Shown in pieces: positions 7,859-17,960 of a stretch of DNA of 64,000 nt. Each line of letters opens with the position of its first letter. Within the stretch, counting starts at the first letter, position 1. Both the position numbers and the translations under genes were made by a program. Origin of the DNA: Borreliella californiensis (lineage in GTDB: Bacteria; Spirochaetota; Spirochaetia; Borreliales; Borreliaceae); assembly GCF_014205885.1 (NCBI RefSeq), contig NZ_JACHFB010000001.1, positions 186,001 through 250,000 of the forward strand. Direction: 5' to 3'. The notes under the pieces were generated by a model. It made no database searches, was not told the origin of the DNA, and was given only the letters and a program-made list of their open reading frames with translations.

Positions 7859-9289
7859 ATGAGTATTGTAATTGATTATTTTAAAGAGATATCAAAAATT
7901 CCAAGATGTTCAAAAAATGTTAAAGGAATTATTAATTTTATTAAGCAAAGAGCCAAAGAATTTGGTTGTTCTTTTAAAGAAGACAGTGTTGGTAATATTG
8001 TGGTGCAGATAAAGTCAAATAATAATATTGATATGCATCCTATTATTTTACAATCTCATGTTGATATGGTTTGTGAAAAAAATGAATCCAGTTTACATAA
8101 TTTTGAAACAGATCCAATTGAAATTGTTGAAGAGGATGGATATCTTAAGGGAGTGGGGACTACTCTTGGAGCGGACAATGGAATTGGAGTGGCTATGATG
8201 CTAGGGATTATGAGTGAAGCGAATAGTTTCCTTCATCCCGATTTGGAACTTCTATTTACTGTTGATGAAGAAATAGGTTTAATAGGCGCTCTTGAGCTTG
8301 ATCCTAATTTATGTAGCGGCAAAAGCCTTATTAATCTTGATGGAGAGGAAGAAGGCTATTTTTTAGTTGGTTGTGCGGGATCAAGACTTGTTGAGATTGT
8401 TTTTTCTCCTAAGTATAGCTTTGTAACGAAAAGAACAAAGGTAGAGATTTTGTTTAAAGGGCTTAAGGGTGGTCATTCTGGAGCAGATATTCATTTAGAT
8501 TTAGCAAATTCTTTAAAATTAATGTTTTTTGCTCTTTTTGAAATTAAAGCAAATCTTAATTTTGAAATTGAAGGTATTTTTGGTGGAAACAGTAGCAATG
8601 CAATTCCAAATGAAGCCAAGGCTATAATCTTTATAGATGATATTGATTATGATTTATTAAATAAAGAGCTTAAACTTTTCTTACTTAAAGTTAAAAGTAT
8701 ATATTCTCTTGAGGATGAATTTGATGTTATTGTTAATAAAAGAGAATTTTCATCTGTTAAAGTTTTTGATGAAGATAGCAAAAATAAGCTTTTAAATATG
8801 GGAATGGGATTTTTACATGGAGTTCAAAAAGTAGAAAATTATGAAAATAAGCTTATAAAGACCTCTTTAAATTTTTCAAGTCTTTTAAAAGTGCAAGACG
8901 ATTATATTTTTACTTTTTTAATAAGATCTTTATTGGATTCAGACAAAGATTATGTTTGCAATCATTTGCAATCAATAAGTGATTTATCAGGGTCTAATTT
9001 GCGTGTAATTTATGATGATCCTTCTTGGAAGCCTGATAAGAATAGCAATCTTTTAAAACATCTTCAAGATGTGTACAAAGAGATGTATCTTGAATCTGCT
9101 AATGTTTCCTTAATACATGCAGGACTTGAAACAGGCATAATATCTTCTAAGTTGGGGGGTATAGAATCTGTTACTCTTGGGCCTTGGATTGAATGGCCTC
9201 ATACTACTAGAGAAAGAGTAAATATATCTTCAACTATTAGAGTTTATGATTTTTTGAAAAAAAGTTTAGAAAGATTTCAAAAATTTTAG
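7859..9289 (+). CDS. pepD: Xaa-His dipeptidase PepD (M20C)
   Basis: A 476-residue cytosolic metallo-dipeptidase of family M20C. Metal ligands and catalytic residues are visible: QSHVDMVCEK (His67, Asp69), GADNGIG (Asp107), VDEEIG (catalytic Glu137 and ligand Glu138), and a C-terminal HAGLETG His. GLKGGHSGADI is the typical dimerisation/lid stretch. It hydrolyses Xaa-His and other dipeptides and so supplies amino acids to an organism that cannot make them. It has a good AAAGGA ribosome site. It precedes the tRNA cluster, which has its own promoter. Confidence 0.95.
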   Translation: MSIVIDYFKEISKIPRCSKNVKGIINFIKQRAKEFGCSFKEDSVGNIVVQIKSNNNIDMHPIILQSHVDMVCEKNESSLHNFETDPIEIVEEDGYLKGVGTTLGADNGIGVAMMLGIMSEANSFLHPDLELLFTVDEEIGLIGALELDPNLCSGKSLINLDGEEEGYFLVGCAGSRLVEIVFSPKYSFVTKRTKVEILFKGLKGGHSGADIHLDLANSLKLMFFALFEIKANLNFEIEGIFGGNSSNAIPNEAKAIIFIDDIDYDLLNKELKLFLLKVKSIYSLEDEFDVIVNKREFSSVKVFDEDSKNKLLNMGMGFLHGVQKVENYENKLIKTSLNFSSLLKVQDDYIFTFLIRSLLDSDKDYVCNHLQSISDLSGSNLRVIYDDPSWKPDKNSNLLKHLQDVYKEMYLESANVSLIHAGLETGIISSKLGGIESVTLGPWIEWPHTTRERVNISSTIRVYDFLKKSLERFQKF

Positions 9290-9361
9290 TTTTAAAAATT
9301 TAGTGGTTTATTATAAATTTTTTAATGAAAGCTATAAGGTTTTTATTATTTTTATCTTTTA

Positions 9362-9390
9362 TTGACTTAGGAATTAAATATTTATAAAAT
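9362..9390 (+). promoter_or_regulatory. sigma-70 promoter for the tRNA cluster
   Basis: TTGACT (9362-9367) - 17 bp - TAAAAT (9385-9390), about 30 bp before the first tRNA. The rest of 9290-9419 shows nothing else. Confidence 0.6.
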
Positions 9391-9419
9391 ATTATAATAA
9401 TTATATTCACTAGTTATTG

Positions 9420-9492
9420 GTGGTTGTAGCTCAGTTGGTAGAGCGTCGGGTTGTGGTTCCGAATGTCGCGGGTTCAAGCCCCGTCAATCACC
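9420..9492 (+). tRNA. tRNA-His (GTG)
   Basis: Cloverleaf with acceptor GTGGTTG/CAATCAC, D stem GCTC/GAGC, anticodon loop TTGTGGT, T arm GCGGG-TTCAAGC-CCCGT. The base before the acceptor is G (9419) and position 73 is C, the extra G-1:C73 pair typical of tRNA-His. CCA is not encoded. Confidence 0.96.
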
Positions 9493-9515
9493 CTTTATCA
9501 ATTTTATTTTCAACT

Positions 9516-9589
9516 GCATTCATAGCTCAACTGGATAGAGCAGCGGACTTCGAATCCGAAGGTTGCAGGTTCGACTCCTGCTGAGTGCG
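9516..9589 (+). tRNA. tRNA-Arg (TCG)
   Basis: Acceptor GCATTCA/TGAGTGC, D stem GCTC/GAGC, anticodon loop CTTCGAA (anticodon TCG), T arm GCAGG-TTCGACT-CCTGC, discriminator G. The outermost anticodon-stem pair (G27-A43) is mismatched. CCA not encoded. Confidence 0.93.
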
Positions 9590-9668
9590 AAATTATTATT
9601 TATTTAGTAGGTTGTGCATACTTGCAAAAGCTTTTAAGTTTTTGTATACTAGTTTGAGTATGAAGTAT

Positions 9669-9749
9669 GCAGGAGTGGTGGAATTGGCAGACACGCTAGA
9701 CTTAGGATCTAGTGCCTTTGGCGTGTGGGTTCGACTCCCACCTTCTGTA
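9669..9749 (+). tRNA. tRNA-Leu (TAG)
   Basis: Acceptor GCAGGAG/CTTCTGT, anticodon arm CTAGA-CTTAGGA-TCTAG (anticodon TAG), a long variable arm (GCCTTTGGCGT) as in class II tRNAs, T arm GTGGG-TTCGACT-CCCAC, discriminator A. The first acceptor pair is G-U rather than G-C. Confidence 0.94.
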
Positions 9750-9754
9750 AAAGT

Positions 9755-9826
9755 GCGAAAGTAACTCAGGGGTAGAGTGTCACCTTGCCAAGGTGGAAGT
9801 CGCGGGTTCAAATCCCGTCTTTCGCT
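9755..9826 (+). tRNA. tRNA-Gly (GCC)
   Basis: Acceptor GCGAAAG/CTTTCGC, anticodon loop TTGCCAA, T arm GCGGG-TTCAAAT-CCCGT, discriminator T. It is followed at once by a T-run that may end the cluster transcript. Confidence 0.95.
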
Positions 9827-9866
9827 TTTTAATAATTATCAATAAGGTTTAATTGAGGCATTAACA

Positions 9867-11231
9867 GTGATTTTGAGTAAAGATATTAAGCTTCTTCCAG
9901 GTTCAAAAGTTGAGGTTATCATTAGAGTTTCAAAAGGTGTTGTTCAGGAAAAATATAATTCATTATTGCAAGATTATTCTTCCCGACTTAAGATTCAAGG
10001 TTTTAGAATTGGAAAAGTTCCTATTAATATTATTGAAAATAAATATTCTGAGGGTTTAAGAGCTACTCTTTTAGAAGAAGTTATTAATAATTCTCTTAAA
10101 GAATTTTTCAAAGAAGAAACAAAAATGCCCTTAAGTTATGCTACTCCTACTATAAAGGAAAAAAATTTAAGATTAAATATTGATGAAGATTTTGAATTTA
10201 CTTTTGTATATGAGACTTATCCTGAATTTAAAATTCCAAGTTTTGATGAGATTGATGTTAAAGTGGAGGTCCCTGAAGTTTTTATTGATGATTCTGACAT
10301 TGATGATGAGATTAAGAATCTTCAAGTAGAAAATTCAATTATCATTGAAGATGAGGAAGGAGTTGTCAAGAAAGATAGCATTGTTAAAGTAGATTTTGTT
10401 GAGCTTGATGACCTTTTAAATGAGATAGTATTAACAAAAAGACAAGACTTTGTTTTTACGGTTGGAAAATCTGAGACCTATTATGATTTTGACAAAGATG
10501 TAATTGGCATGAGAATAAATGAAGAGAGAGTTATAGAAAAATCTTATATTGCAGATTACAAATTTGAAGAACTTGCGGGTTCTTTAAGAAAATTGAAGGT
10601 TAAGATCAAGAGTATTAAAAAAAGAGATCTTCCTTTAATAGATGATGAGTTTGCAAAGGATATTAGTGGCAGATATAATACGCTAGATGATCTTAAAAAT
10701 TTTATAAGATCTAATCTTTTAAACATTGTTGAAGAAAAAAAAGAAACTTTAAAGCTAAATAAATTTTTTTCTACTATTTCTGAAAAATTAGAAATAGACA
10801 TTCCCCATTCAATGATTGAGGCTGAAATTGAAATTGCTTTTAAGGATTCTAGAAGACAAAATAAAAATAATATGAGCCTTGAAGAGTTTAAAAGTATGTT
10901 TTATTCGTCAGGATCTATTGGTAGTGATAATTTAAAAGATGAGATTCTTAGAAATTTGAAATCTAAGTTGATAATTCAGAAAATGGTAGATTTAGATCCA
11001 ATTAAAGTTACTGATAGCGATGTTGAGGATGAAATGGCCAGGCAGTCTGAGAATTCAGGTGTAAGTTATGAGGAGATTAAAAAATTTTATGAAGATCAAA
11101 ATTTGATTTCTTATTTAAAGGGTGATATCAAAAGGAAAATAGCTAAGAAAAAAATTTTGGAAAATCTTAAAGAGGTAAAGGGCAAAAAAATTTCTTTTAA
11201 AGATTTTGTTAATTATAAAATTTGTGAGTAA
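9867..11231 (+). CDS. tig: trigger factor (ribosome-bound chaperone / prolyl isomerase)
   Basis: A 454-residue protein with the three trigger-factor parts: an N-terminal ribosome-binding domain with the signature GFRIGKVP (45-52), a central FKBP-type isomerase domain (about 155-245) and a helical C-terminal chaperone domain. It binds nascent chains at the ribosome exit. The likely start is GTG, 9 bp after TTGAGG; a TTG two codons later is the alternative. It heads the tig-clpP-clpX-lon operon, a common bacterial order. Confidence 0.96.
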   Translation: MILSKDIKLLPGSKVEVIIRVSKGVVQEKYNSLLQDYSSRLKIQGFRIGKVPINIIENKYSEGLRATLLEEVINNSLKEFFKEETKMPLSYATPTIKEKNLRLNIDEDFEFTFVYETYPEFKIPSFDEIDVKVEVPEVFIDDSDIDDEIKNLQVENSIIIEDEEGVVKKDSIVKVDFVELDDLLNEIVLTKRQDFVFTVGKSETYYDFDKDVIGMRINEERVIEKSYIADYKFEELAGSLRKLKVKIKSIKKRDLPLIDDEFAKDISGRYNTLDDLKNFIRSNLLNIVEEKKETLKLNKFFSTISEKLEIDIPHSMIEAEIEIAFKDSRRQNKNNMSLEEFKSMFYSSGSIGSDNLKDEILRNLKSKLIIQKMVDLDPIKVTDSDVEDEMARQSENSGVSYEEIKKFYEDQNLISYLKGDIKRKIAKKKILENLKEVKGKKISFKDFVNYKICE

Positions 11232-11236
11232 GAAAA

Positions 11237-11830
11237 ATGGAGTTTATGCATAATTTAATACCCACTGTAATAGAGAGTACGGGAAATTATGAGAGGGTAT
11301 TTGACATATATTCAAGGTTGCTTAGAGAGCGTATAATATTTTTGAGTGGTGAGATTAATGATACTAAGGCAGATACTGTGATTGCTCAACTTTTGTTTTT
11401 AGAATCAGAAGATTCAAATAGGGACATTTATCTTTATTTGAATTCTCCGGGAGGAAGTATTACTGCAGGTCTTGCGATTTATGATACTATGCAATATATA
11501 AAACCTGATGTAAGGACAATTTGTATTGGTCAAGCTGCTTCAATGGGAGCTTTTTTGCTTGCTGGTGGTGCTAAGGGTAAAAGAGAATCTCTAGCTTATT
11601 CTAGAATAATGATTCACCAGCCTTGGGGTGGAATAAGTGGTCAGGCTAGTGATATTAATATACAAGCTAATGAAATTTTAAGACTTAAAAAATTAATAAT
11701 AGATATTATGTCTAATCAGATAGGGGTTGATAAGGAAAAACTGGCTCTTGATATGGAAAGAGATTATTTTATGACTTCAAGTGATGCTCTTAAATATGGT
11801 CTTATAGATAGTATCTTAGCAAGGGAGTAG
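11237..11830 (+). CDS. clpP: ATP-dependent Clp protease proteolytic subunit ClpP
   Basis: A 197-residue serine peptidase (S14). Catalytic triad visible: Ser102 in GQAASMGAF, His127 in MIHQPWGG and Asp176 in ERDYFM. PGGSI gives the oxyanion/strand element. It forms the double-heptamer chamber with ClpX. An alternative ATG lies three codons in. It starts 5 bp after tig and 23 bp before clpX, so it is co-transcribed with both. Confidence 0.97.
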   Translation: MEFMHNLIPTVIESTGNYERVFDIYSRLLRERIIFLSGEINDTKADTVIAQLLFLESEDSNRDIYLYLNSPGGSITAGLAIYDTMQYIKPDVRTICIGQAASMGAFLLAGGAKGKRESLAYSRIMIHQPWGGISGQASDINIQANEILRLKKLIIDIMSNQIGVDKEKLALDMERDYFMTSSDALKYGLIDSILARE

Positions 11831-11853
11831 TTTTATTTTCGGTAAAAGTTTTT

Positions 11854-13146
11854 ATGGCAAGAGTAAAAGGTCAAAAAGTAAAAGAGTGTTCTTTTTGTGG
11901 ACTTAGTGTCGCTGAGCTTGGCGGCAATGTTGTTATATCTAATGGAGTAGCGATTTGTCCGGAATGTTCTAAAATATGTCACAATCTTTTTAAAGAAAAG
12001 CTGTGTAAGCCATTAGATTCGAAGTCCAACGGTTTGCCAACTCCCAAACAGCTTAAAGATCATTTAGACATGTATGTTGTTGGACAAGAAGATGCAAAAA
12101 AAGTTTTATCTGTGGCTGTTTATAATCATTATAAGAGAATATTGAAAAATAATAAATATGACAATGGTATTGAGATTGAAAAATCTAATATACTTTTGGT
12201 TGGTCCTACAGGGAGTGGTAAAACTTTGCTTGCAAAAACGCTAGCTGCAGAGATGAATGTACCATTTGCAATAGCAGATGCTACAACTTTGACGGAAGCA
12301 GGATATGTTGGTGAAGATGTGGAAAATATTTTGCTTAAATTGATACATGCTGCTCATGGGGATGTTAGCTTGGCTGAGAAAGGGATTATTTATATAGACG
12401 AGATAGATAAAATTGCTAAAAAAAATGAAAACGTTTCAATAACAAGAGATGTTTCTGGAGAAGGGGTTCAACAGGCTTTGTTAAAGATAATTGAAGGCAC
12501 CATTGCCAATGTTCCTCCAAGGGGTGGCAGAAAGCATCCTTATGAGGATACTATTGAAATTAATACTCAAAATATACTCTTTATATGTGGCGGTGCTTTT
12601 GTTGGACTTGAAAATATTGTTAAAAATCGAATAAATAAAAGTTCTATTGGGTTTTCAGCAATTGAAAAAAAAAATATAAGAGAAGATACTTCATTAAAGT
12701 ATTTAGAAATGGAAGATTTGGTTAAATTTGGCTTAATACCAGAGTTTGTTGGTAGGCTTCCTGTGCATTCATATCTTGAAAAGTTGAATAAAGAAGATTT
12801 GTTGAGAATATTGGTTGATCCTCAAAATTCTATTGTTAAGCAGTATTATCATATGTTTAAAATGGACAATGTTGAATTGGTATTTGAAAAAGATGCTTTA
12901 GAATCAATTGTAGATGAAGCTATTTTAAAAAATACTGGAGCGAGGGGCCTTAGATCTATTTTAGAAAGTCTTCTTAAAGATGTTATGTTTGAGGTTCCTT
13001 CGATTGGTAAGGCTAAGAAGGTTATTGTTACAAAAGAATCTGTTTTAAATTCAGATATTAACCCATTAATTTTGGTGGGAAATGCAATTAAAAAACCTTG
13101 GGCAAAAGAGTTATATGAAATCAATCTTAAATATGATAAAAAATAA
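11854..13146 (+). CDS. clpX: ClpX ATPase, unfoldase of ClpXP
   Basis: A 430-residue AAA+ protein. A C4 zinc-binding domain is present (Cys12, Cys15, Cys35, Cys38), then Walker A GPTGSGKT (117-124), Walker [12 protein letters not shown] and sensor-2 [10 protein letters not shown]. It recognises, unfolds and feeds substrates into ClpP. The ClpP-docking loop region (FVGLENI, in place of the usual IGF-containing loop) is not clear by eye, but IGFSA follows a few residues later. Its end overlaps the start of lon-2. Confidence 0.97.
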   Translation: MARVKGQKVKECSFCGLSVAELGGNVVISNGVAICPECSKICHNLFKEKLCKPLDSKSNGLPTPKQLKDHLDMYVVGQEDAKKVLSVAVYNHYKRILKNNKYDNGIEIEKSNILLVGPTGSGKTLLAKTLAAEMNVPFAIADATTLTEAGYVGEDVENILLKLIHAAHGDVSLAEKGIIYIDEIDKIAKKNENVSITRDVSGEGVQQALLKIIEGTIANVPPRGGRKHPYEDTIEINTQNILFICGGAFVGLENIVKNRINKSSIGFSAIEKKNIREDTSLKYLEMEDLVKFGLIPEFVGRLPVHSYLEKLNKEDLLRILVDPQNSIVKQYYHMFKMDNVELVFEKDALESIVDEAILKNTGARGLRSILESLLKDVMFEVPSIGKAKKVIVTKESVLNSDINPLILVGNAIKKPWAKELYEINLKYDKK

Positions 13147-15523
13147 AAAAGAAGATCTTCCAATTGTTATTTTAAGAGAAAATGTTCTTTTTCCCAATAT
13201 GACATTATGGGTAACTTTTGATAATGAATATGTAATTAATTCTATAGCTCAATCCATGTTAGAGGAAAGATTGATTTTATTTGCTTATCCAAATGAGTCC
13301 AATTATGATAAATCTAATAAGGGAGGGGTTAAAAACTTATGCTCTGTAGGTACTTATTCTAAACTTATCCAAGTTATAAAGGCCAGTAAAGATGTAGTAA
13401 AAGTTTTGGTTGAGTGTCAAAGTAGGGTTATTATAGGCAGTATTTCAAAAAAAAATGATTATTTGAGAGCCAAAGTTACTTTTGTATCCGATGTTGGTGG
13501 ATTAAATAGAGAGCTTTTCACCTATTCTAAATTTTTAAAAGAAACTTATGAGGCTTATAGAAATTCTTTATCTTTAAAATCTTATGATACTGATAATGAG
13601 CCAATTAATTATTTTGAAAGTCCAAGTAAGCTTGTCGATATTATAGCTTCTAATTCAAACCTAGAAAATAACATAAAATTAGAGCTTTTGCAAGAGTTAA
13701 ATGTTAAAACCAGAATAGAAAAGTTAATTGTTAATTTAAATATTGAGATTGACCTTTTAGATCTTAAAAAAGATATTAATTCTAAAGTTAGAGCCAAGTT
13801 GGATAAGGGGCAAAGGGATTATTTTCTTGCTGAACAAGTTAAAGAGATACAAAAAAGATTAGGTAAAGATGAAAACGATTATATTGACAGGTTGAATTCT
13901 AAAGATATTCCGGAAGATGTTAAATCTAAGATTGAAAAAGAAATTTCTAGATTATCTAAAATGCAGATGAATTCGCCCGATGCTAATATTATTAGAAGTT
14001 ATATAGAATTAATATTAGATCTTCCATGGAATGAAAATACTGTTATGAAAAATCATTTAAGCGAGATTGAGTTTATCTTAAGAAATTCTCATTATGGTAT
14101 GGATGAAGCAAAAGAAAAGATAATAAATTTTTTAGCTGTTTATCAAATTAATTCTAAGGTTAAAGCTCCTATTTTATGCCTTGTGGGGCCTCCTGGTATT
14201 GGCAAAACATCTCTTGTGGAATCTGTTGCAAGATCACTGTCTAGGGAATTTGTTAAAATATCTCTTGGTGGCTTAAGAGATGAGGCAGAAATTAGGGGGC
14301 ACAGAAGAACTTATGTTGGTTCTCTTCCAGGTGTTTTTATTAGTGCGATGAAAAGATCAGGCAAATCTAATCCGGTTATTCTTCTTGATGAAATAGATAA
14401 AATTAATAGTAGCTATAAAGGAAATCCTGAATCTGCTCTTTTAGAAGTTTTAGATCCCGAGCAAAACTATAAGTTTATAGATCATTATTTGGAAATTCCT
14501 TATGATCTTTCTAATGTTTTATTTGTTACAACAGCCAATTCTCTTAATGGCATGTCAAAGCCGCTTCTGGATAGAATGGAAATAATTAAAGTTGAGGGTT
14601 ATTCTTATATTGAGAAGTTAGAGATTGCTAAGATTTTTCTGATTCCAAGCATAATTAAAGAGAGTTTTTTAGACAAAGTTTATATAAGAATAGAAGATGA
14701 TGTTATTTTTAATTTAATTAGAAACTATACTATGGAATCTGGTGTAAGGGGACTAAAGAGAGTTTTAACCAATTTGATTAGGAAGCTTGTAAGAGAGTTG
14801 CTTTATGAGTATTCTAAAGATCAAATCATTAAAGGCAATTTTTATTCACCAAGTTCTTTAATACATGGAAATAATTCGCTTTTTACTCATGATCCTGATA
14901 TTCCAGGTATTTATAAAATAATCAATATTAATAATTATTATAATTATGTTGATACTGAATATAATTTGGATTTAATCAAGATTGATTCTTCAGGATTTGT
15001 TTATGGACTTGCTTGGACAAATTATGGTGGTACGGTTCTTCCTGTTGAGGCAACTAAGTTTGAGAAAACAGGAGACATTATCCTAACAGGTAGTCTTGGT
15101 GCTATTATGAAAGAGAGTGCACAACTTGCATATTCTATAGTTAAGACCTATTCTTCTAAGCTTAATTTTGATGTAAAGGAAAGTCCTGAAATTCATTTGC
15201 ACTTTCCAGAAGGAGCAACGCCAAAAGATGGGCCTTCTGCAGGTATTACCATTGCAACAGCAATTGCTTCAATACTTTCTGATAAGAAAGTTCCTTTGGA
15301 TCTTGCAATGACTGGTGAGGTCACTTTAAAGGGCTTTGTTCTTCCTGTGGGCGGTATTAAAGAAAAAGTTTTAGCAGCCTATAGAAACGGTATAAGCAAA
15401 GTTATTTTGCCCAAAGACAATAAAAAAGATTATTCTAAGCTTCCAGAGGAAGTTAAGGATAATATAGATGTTAAGTTTGTCTCCAGTTTGGAAGAAGTCT
15501 TTGATTATTTGAATATTATTTAA
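13115..15523 (+). CDS. lon: ATP-dependent Lon protease (Lon-2)
   Basis: About 802 residues with the Lon layout: N-terminal LON domain starting [18 protein letters not shown]+ module with Walker A GPPGIGKT (358-365) and Walker [11 protein letters not shown], and a C-terminal Ser-Lys protease with KDGPSAG (Ser708) and GGIKEK (Lys751). The frame is open from an ATG at 13082, but that start overlaps clpX by 65 bp. The ATG at 13115 follows AAAGAG and is preferred; the ATG at 13133 is possible too. B. burgdorferi carries two Lon genes; this is the one in the clp operon (lon-2). Confidence 0.94.
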   Translation: MKSILNMIKNKKEDLPIVILRENVLFPNMTLWVTFDNEYVINSIAQSMLEERLILFAYPNESNYDKSNKGGVKNLCSVGTYSKLIQVIKASKDVVKVLVECQSRVIIGSISKKNDYLRAKVTFVSDVGGLNRELFTYSKFLKETYEAYRNSLSLKSYDTDNEPINYFESPSKLVDIIASNSNLENNIKLELLQELNVKTRIEKLIVNLNIEIDLLDLKKDINSKVRAKLDKGQRDYFLAEQVKEIQKRLGKDENDYIDRLNSKDIPEDVKSKIEKEISRLSKMQMNSPDANIIRSYIELILDLPWNENTVMKNHLSEIEFILRNSHYGMDEAKEKIINFLAVYQINSKVKAPILCLVGPPGIGKTSLVESVARSLSREFVKISLGGLRDEAEIRGHRRTYVGSLPGVFISAMKRSGKSNPVILLDEIDKINSSYKGNPESALLEVLDPEQNYKFIDHYLEIPYDLSNVLFVTTANSLNGMSKPLLDRMEIIKVEGYSYIEKLEIAKIFLIPSIIKESFLDKVYIRIEDDVIFNLIRNYTMESGVRGLKRVLTNLIRKLVRELLYEYSKDQIIKGNFYSPSSLIHGNNSLFTHDPDIPGIYKIININNYYNYVDTEYNLDLIKIDSSGFVYGLAWTNYGGTVLPVEATKFEKTGDIILTGSLGAIMKESAQLAYSIVKTYSSKLNFDVKESPEIHLHFPEGATPKDGPSAGITIATAIASILSDKKVPLDLAMTGEVTLKGFVLPVGGIKEKVLAAYRNGISKVILPKDNKKDYSKLPEEVKDNIDVKFVSSLEEVFDYLNII

Positions 15524-15562
15524 AAATATGCATATTTAAATTTACATTTTAGGAGTAAATAT

Positions 15563-15715
15563 ATGAAAGATGGAGTTAGAAAGCCTTCGGGCAATAGAGT
15601 GTCTTTTAGTGCTCAGCCTAATGTTAAGGGCTTAAGAAAGAATAATAGCTTTTCTTGTTTTGCTAAGAATAATTTGGGTAAAAATTTTTCAAAGGGTAAA
15701 AAAAAGGGTAAATAA
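15563..15715 (+). CDS. 50-residue highly basic protein at the end of the clp-lon operon
   Basis: A short frame (50 codons) with an ideal ribosome site (AGGAG 7 nt before ATG) and a strong terminator just after its stop, so it looks like a true gene. It begins MKDGVRKPSGNRVSF and ends KGKKKGK. It has 11 Lys and 3 Arg against one acidic residue, many Asn/Gly/Ser, one Cys, and no hydrophobic segment. It lies 39 bp after lon-2. I do not recognise a family. The composition suggests an unstructured nucleic-acid- or ribosome-binding peptide; a link to Lon (substrate or adaptor) would be inference from position only. By synteny it is BB0614 of B31. Confidence 0.8.
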   Translation: MKDGVRKPSGNRVSFSAQPNVKGLRKNNSFSCFAKNNLGKNFSKGKKKGK

Positions 15716-15746
15716 AAAAAAGTGGCTAATTAAAAGCCACTTTTTT
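15716..15746. terminator. bidirectional terminator, clp-lon operon / rpsD
   Basis: 12-bp inverted repeat with an AAGTGGCT / AGCCACTT core (15716-15727 and 15735-15746), 7-nt loop, A-run before and T-run after. It lies between convergent genes. Confidence 0.88.
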
Positions 15747-15778
15747 GTTCCTTTAATAATGCAGAAATAAAAGATATG

Positions 15779-16405
15779 TTATGCTCTCTTAGAATAATAT
15801 TCTACAACCATTTGTTCATTAGCAAGTGTAGGTATCTCATCTCTTGATGGAGCATGCTTTACTTTTATGTTTAAATCATCAGCATTTACTTCTATCCAAG
15901 TTGGCAAATTTCTAAGAGTCGAAGTTTTTTCTATATTTGATCTTATTAATTTTTTTAGGCTGTCTTTTTCTTTTATTTGAATTTGATCATTTGCTCTTAG
16001 TATTATTGAAGGGATTGTAACCCTTCTTCCATTTAATATAATAATACCGTGAGAAACTATTTGTCTTGCGTGTGCTCTTGAGATGGCAAATCCAGCTCTG
16101 TATACAACATTGTCAATTCTTCTCTCAAGTATTGAGAGCAAGTTGTCTCCAGTAACACCGTGATGTTTTTTTGCTTCTTTAAAAGTGTTGGTTAGCTGTC
16201 TTTCGCTTACACCATAAGTAAACTTTATCTTTTGTTTTTCTATCAATTGTTTTCCATATTCTGTGATCTTAACTTTTCTGGCTTTCCCATGCATTCCGGG
16301 AGGATGTGGCTTTTTTTTAAGGATTTTGTCGTATTTTGGCTGCTCAAAAATGTTGATACCAAATCTCCTTACCAGCTTGCCTTTAGCTACTTGTTTTCTA
16401 TTCAT
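15779..16405 (-). CDS. rpsD: 30S ribosomal protein S4
   Basis: A 208-residue protein starting MNRKQVAKGKLVRRFG, with PHPPGMHG and the S4 RNA-binding domain (LERRIDNVVYRAGFA, ARQIVSHGIIILNGRRV). It is a primary 16S rRNA binder in 30S assembly. The ATG at 16403-16405 with AGGA upstream is preferred over a TTG one codon earlier. It stands alone with the initiator tRNA gene rather than in the alpha operon, where rpsD usually sits next to rpoA. Confidence 0.97.
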   Translation of the reverse strand: MNRKQVAKGKLVRRFGINIFEQPKYDKILKKKPHPPGMHGKARKVKITEYGKQLIEKQKIKFTYGVSERQLTNTFKEAKKHHGVTGDNLLSILERRIDNVVYRAGFAISRAHARQIVSHGIIILNGRRVTIPSIILRANDQIQIKEKDSLKKLIRSNIEKTSTLRNLPTWIEVNADDLNIKVKHAPSRDEIPTLANEQMVVEYYSKRA

Positions 16406-16433
16406 CAATTCCTCGCATATTAAAAATAAAGTA

Positions 16434-16506
<73 letters not shown>

Positions 16507-16520
16507 TCTTACAGTTTAAA

Positions 16521-16550
16521 ATGTTAACATAACTTTATTATGAGTGTCAA
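16521..16550 (-). promoter_or_regulatory. promoter of tRNA-fMet and rpsD
   Basis: On the minus strand TTGACA (16545-16550) - 18 bp - TAACAT (16521-16526), ending 14 bp before the tRNA. It lies after the stop of the upstream CDF gene, so the tRNA-rpsD unit is independent of it. Confidence 0.6.
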
Positions 16551-16573
16551 TTATTTGTTTATTATTAATTTAA

Positions 16574-17923
16574 TTAGACTAATAAATATATATCATTTAT
16601 TTCTTTATATTCTTGTTTTATGATTTTTTTAATCTCTTGTGTTTTATTTATAAAATTTTTAAAGTCATTTTCTGAATTCAAATTTATTTTGATATAAAGT
16701 ACAAGTTTGTTGCCTTGATTATGGAAATTAAGCGTTTTAAAGTTTACATGTGAATTTTTTAACGTGTCTTTTACGCTTCTTTTAAGATCTATATTTTGTT
16801 TTGAAAGTAAATTGTTTGCGTTATTTATTATTACGTTAAGTCCTTCTTTTATTATGATAAAGCCAATAAATATAGACATAATTTTGTCAAAGCCACTCCA
16901 CATGTAAGTTGCAAGTAGCAAGCTTAGTGTAATCCCGCCATGTGAGAATATACAGTTTTTATCAGCTGAAGCTAGTGCTAAGAGAAGTTGATTGTTGTAT
17001 CTTTTCCCTATTTGGAATTTTGTCAAATATTCTATTATTTTCACTATAAAAAAAATGAAGGGGGTTAGTGGTATCCATAAGCTTTTTTTTAGAGATTTAT
17101 TTGAAAATATTTCTAGTACATTTTTTTTGTCTTCTTCGCTGTGGTCGTGGTCGTGGTTATGGTCGTGTGAGTGGCTATGGGTGTGTTCATATATATTGTC
17201 ATTTTTATTTTTGTTTTGGTGTATGTGTAAATTAAATCCAGACTCTCCTCCAAGAGTGATAAATTTATTTAATCCGGTTGTATTTAAAAATAGTGTAAAT
17301 CCTGCTATAAGTATGATTATTCCCATGATAAAAGCTATTAAGCTTTCCATTAGTTTATGTCCATGAGGATAATGGATGGTTTCGGGTTTGCTTGTAATTT
17401 TTAGACTAAAGTAAGTTATTGTAGATAAAACAAAGTCGGCCATTACGTGGAAAGCATCGGCAATAAGTGCAAATGAATTAAACAGTATTCCAACAGTAAG
17501 CTTGGAAGATATTGATGCTACTTCGGTAAATATAGAGATTATTCCTATTCCCATTACAAATTTATCTTCTTCTATTTCAGATGCTAATTCTTTTTTATAT
17601 TGAGAATCTTTATGTTCAAATCCTAAGCTTAAAAGCTCTTCTTGTATTTCAGCAATTTGGCATAAAATTGTTTTAAATTTATTTTTTTTGCCGTAGTGAA
17701 TCAAATTACTAATCATTATTCTTTCTATGCCTTCTGATTTAAAATCATCATCAATATAAAAATGAATTATTTCAATTTGATCAGCTTTTGCTTTTGCTTT
17801 AAGATTTGCAATTGATTTTGAATTATTTTCAATATAAACAATACAGATATCTTCTTTTTTTAAAGGATCCACTTTTAAATAAGCAAATTTATGAATGTTT
17901 TTTAAGCTTATTACCTTGACCAT
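16574..17923 (-). CDS. cation diffusion facilitator with an extra N-terminal GNAT-like domain
   Basis: A 449-residue protein in two parts. Residues 1-110 are soluble and look like a degenerate N-acetyltransferase (GNAT) fold: strand IEIIHFYIDDDF, then KSEGIERIMISNLIHYGKKNK where the acetyl-CoA loop would be, and a late LLSLGFE. Residues 120-380 are a CDF-family metal transporter: six hydrophobic segments, ALIADAFHVMADF in TM2 (His159, Asp163) and a His/Asp-rich loop between TM4 and TM5 (247-261). In TM5 the expected H/DxxxD reads ADKNC-I (Asp321), so the second acidic ligand is not obvious. CDF proteins export Zn, Mn, Fe or Co; the metal is undecided. The ATG has AGGAG 11 nt upstream. Confidence 0.85.
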   Translation of the reverse strand: MVKVISLKNIHKFAYLKVDPLKKEDICIVYIENNSKSIANLKAKAKADQIEIIHFYIDDDFKSEGIERIMISNLIHYGKKNKFKTILCQIAEIQEELLSLGFEHKDSQYKKELASEIEEDKFVMGIGIISIFTEVASISSKLTVGILFNSFALIADAFHVMADFVLSTITYFSLKITSKPETIHYPHGHKLMESLIAFIMGIIILIAGFTLFLNTTGLNKFITLGGESGFNLHIHQNKNKNDNIYEHTHSHSHDHNHDHDHSEEDKKNVLEIFSNKSLKKSLWIPLTPFIFFIVKIIEYLTKFQIGKRYNNQLLLALASADKNCIFSHGGITLSLLLATYMWSGFDKIMSIFIGFIIIKEGLNVIINNANNLLSKQNIDLKRSVKDTLKNSHVNFKTLNFHNQGNKLVLYIKINLNSENDFKNFINKTQEIKKIIKQEYKEINDIYLLV

Positions 17924-17960
17924 AATTGTAATATTCTCCTAGTTATTACATAATTTTACT

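Noticed and set aside
9596-9811. Open frame on the minus strand across the tRNA-Leu/Gly genes
   Set aside because: It is built from the reverse complement of tRNA genes (includes the typical GGSRTHTPKALDPK-type peptide) and has no ribosome site.
13082-13114. Upstream ATG of lon-2
   Set aside because: It would add 11 residues overlapping clpX by 65 bp; the next ATG has the AAAGAG site and the family start is further downstream.
15524-15537. AAATATGCATATTT palindrome after lon-2
   Set aside because: Short, AT-only, expected often by chance; no supporting context.
16992-17366. Plus-strand frame rich in Trp/Ser/Leu opposite the CDF gene
   Set aside because: It is the antisense reading of the His-rich loop and membrane spans; no start signal, and the CDF frame is clearly real.
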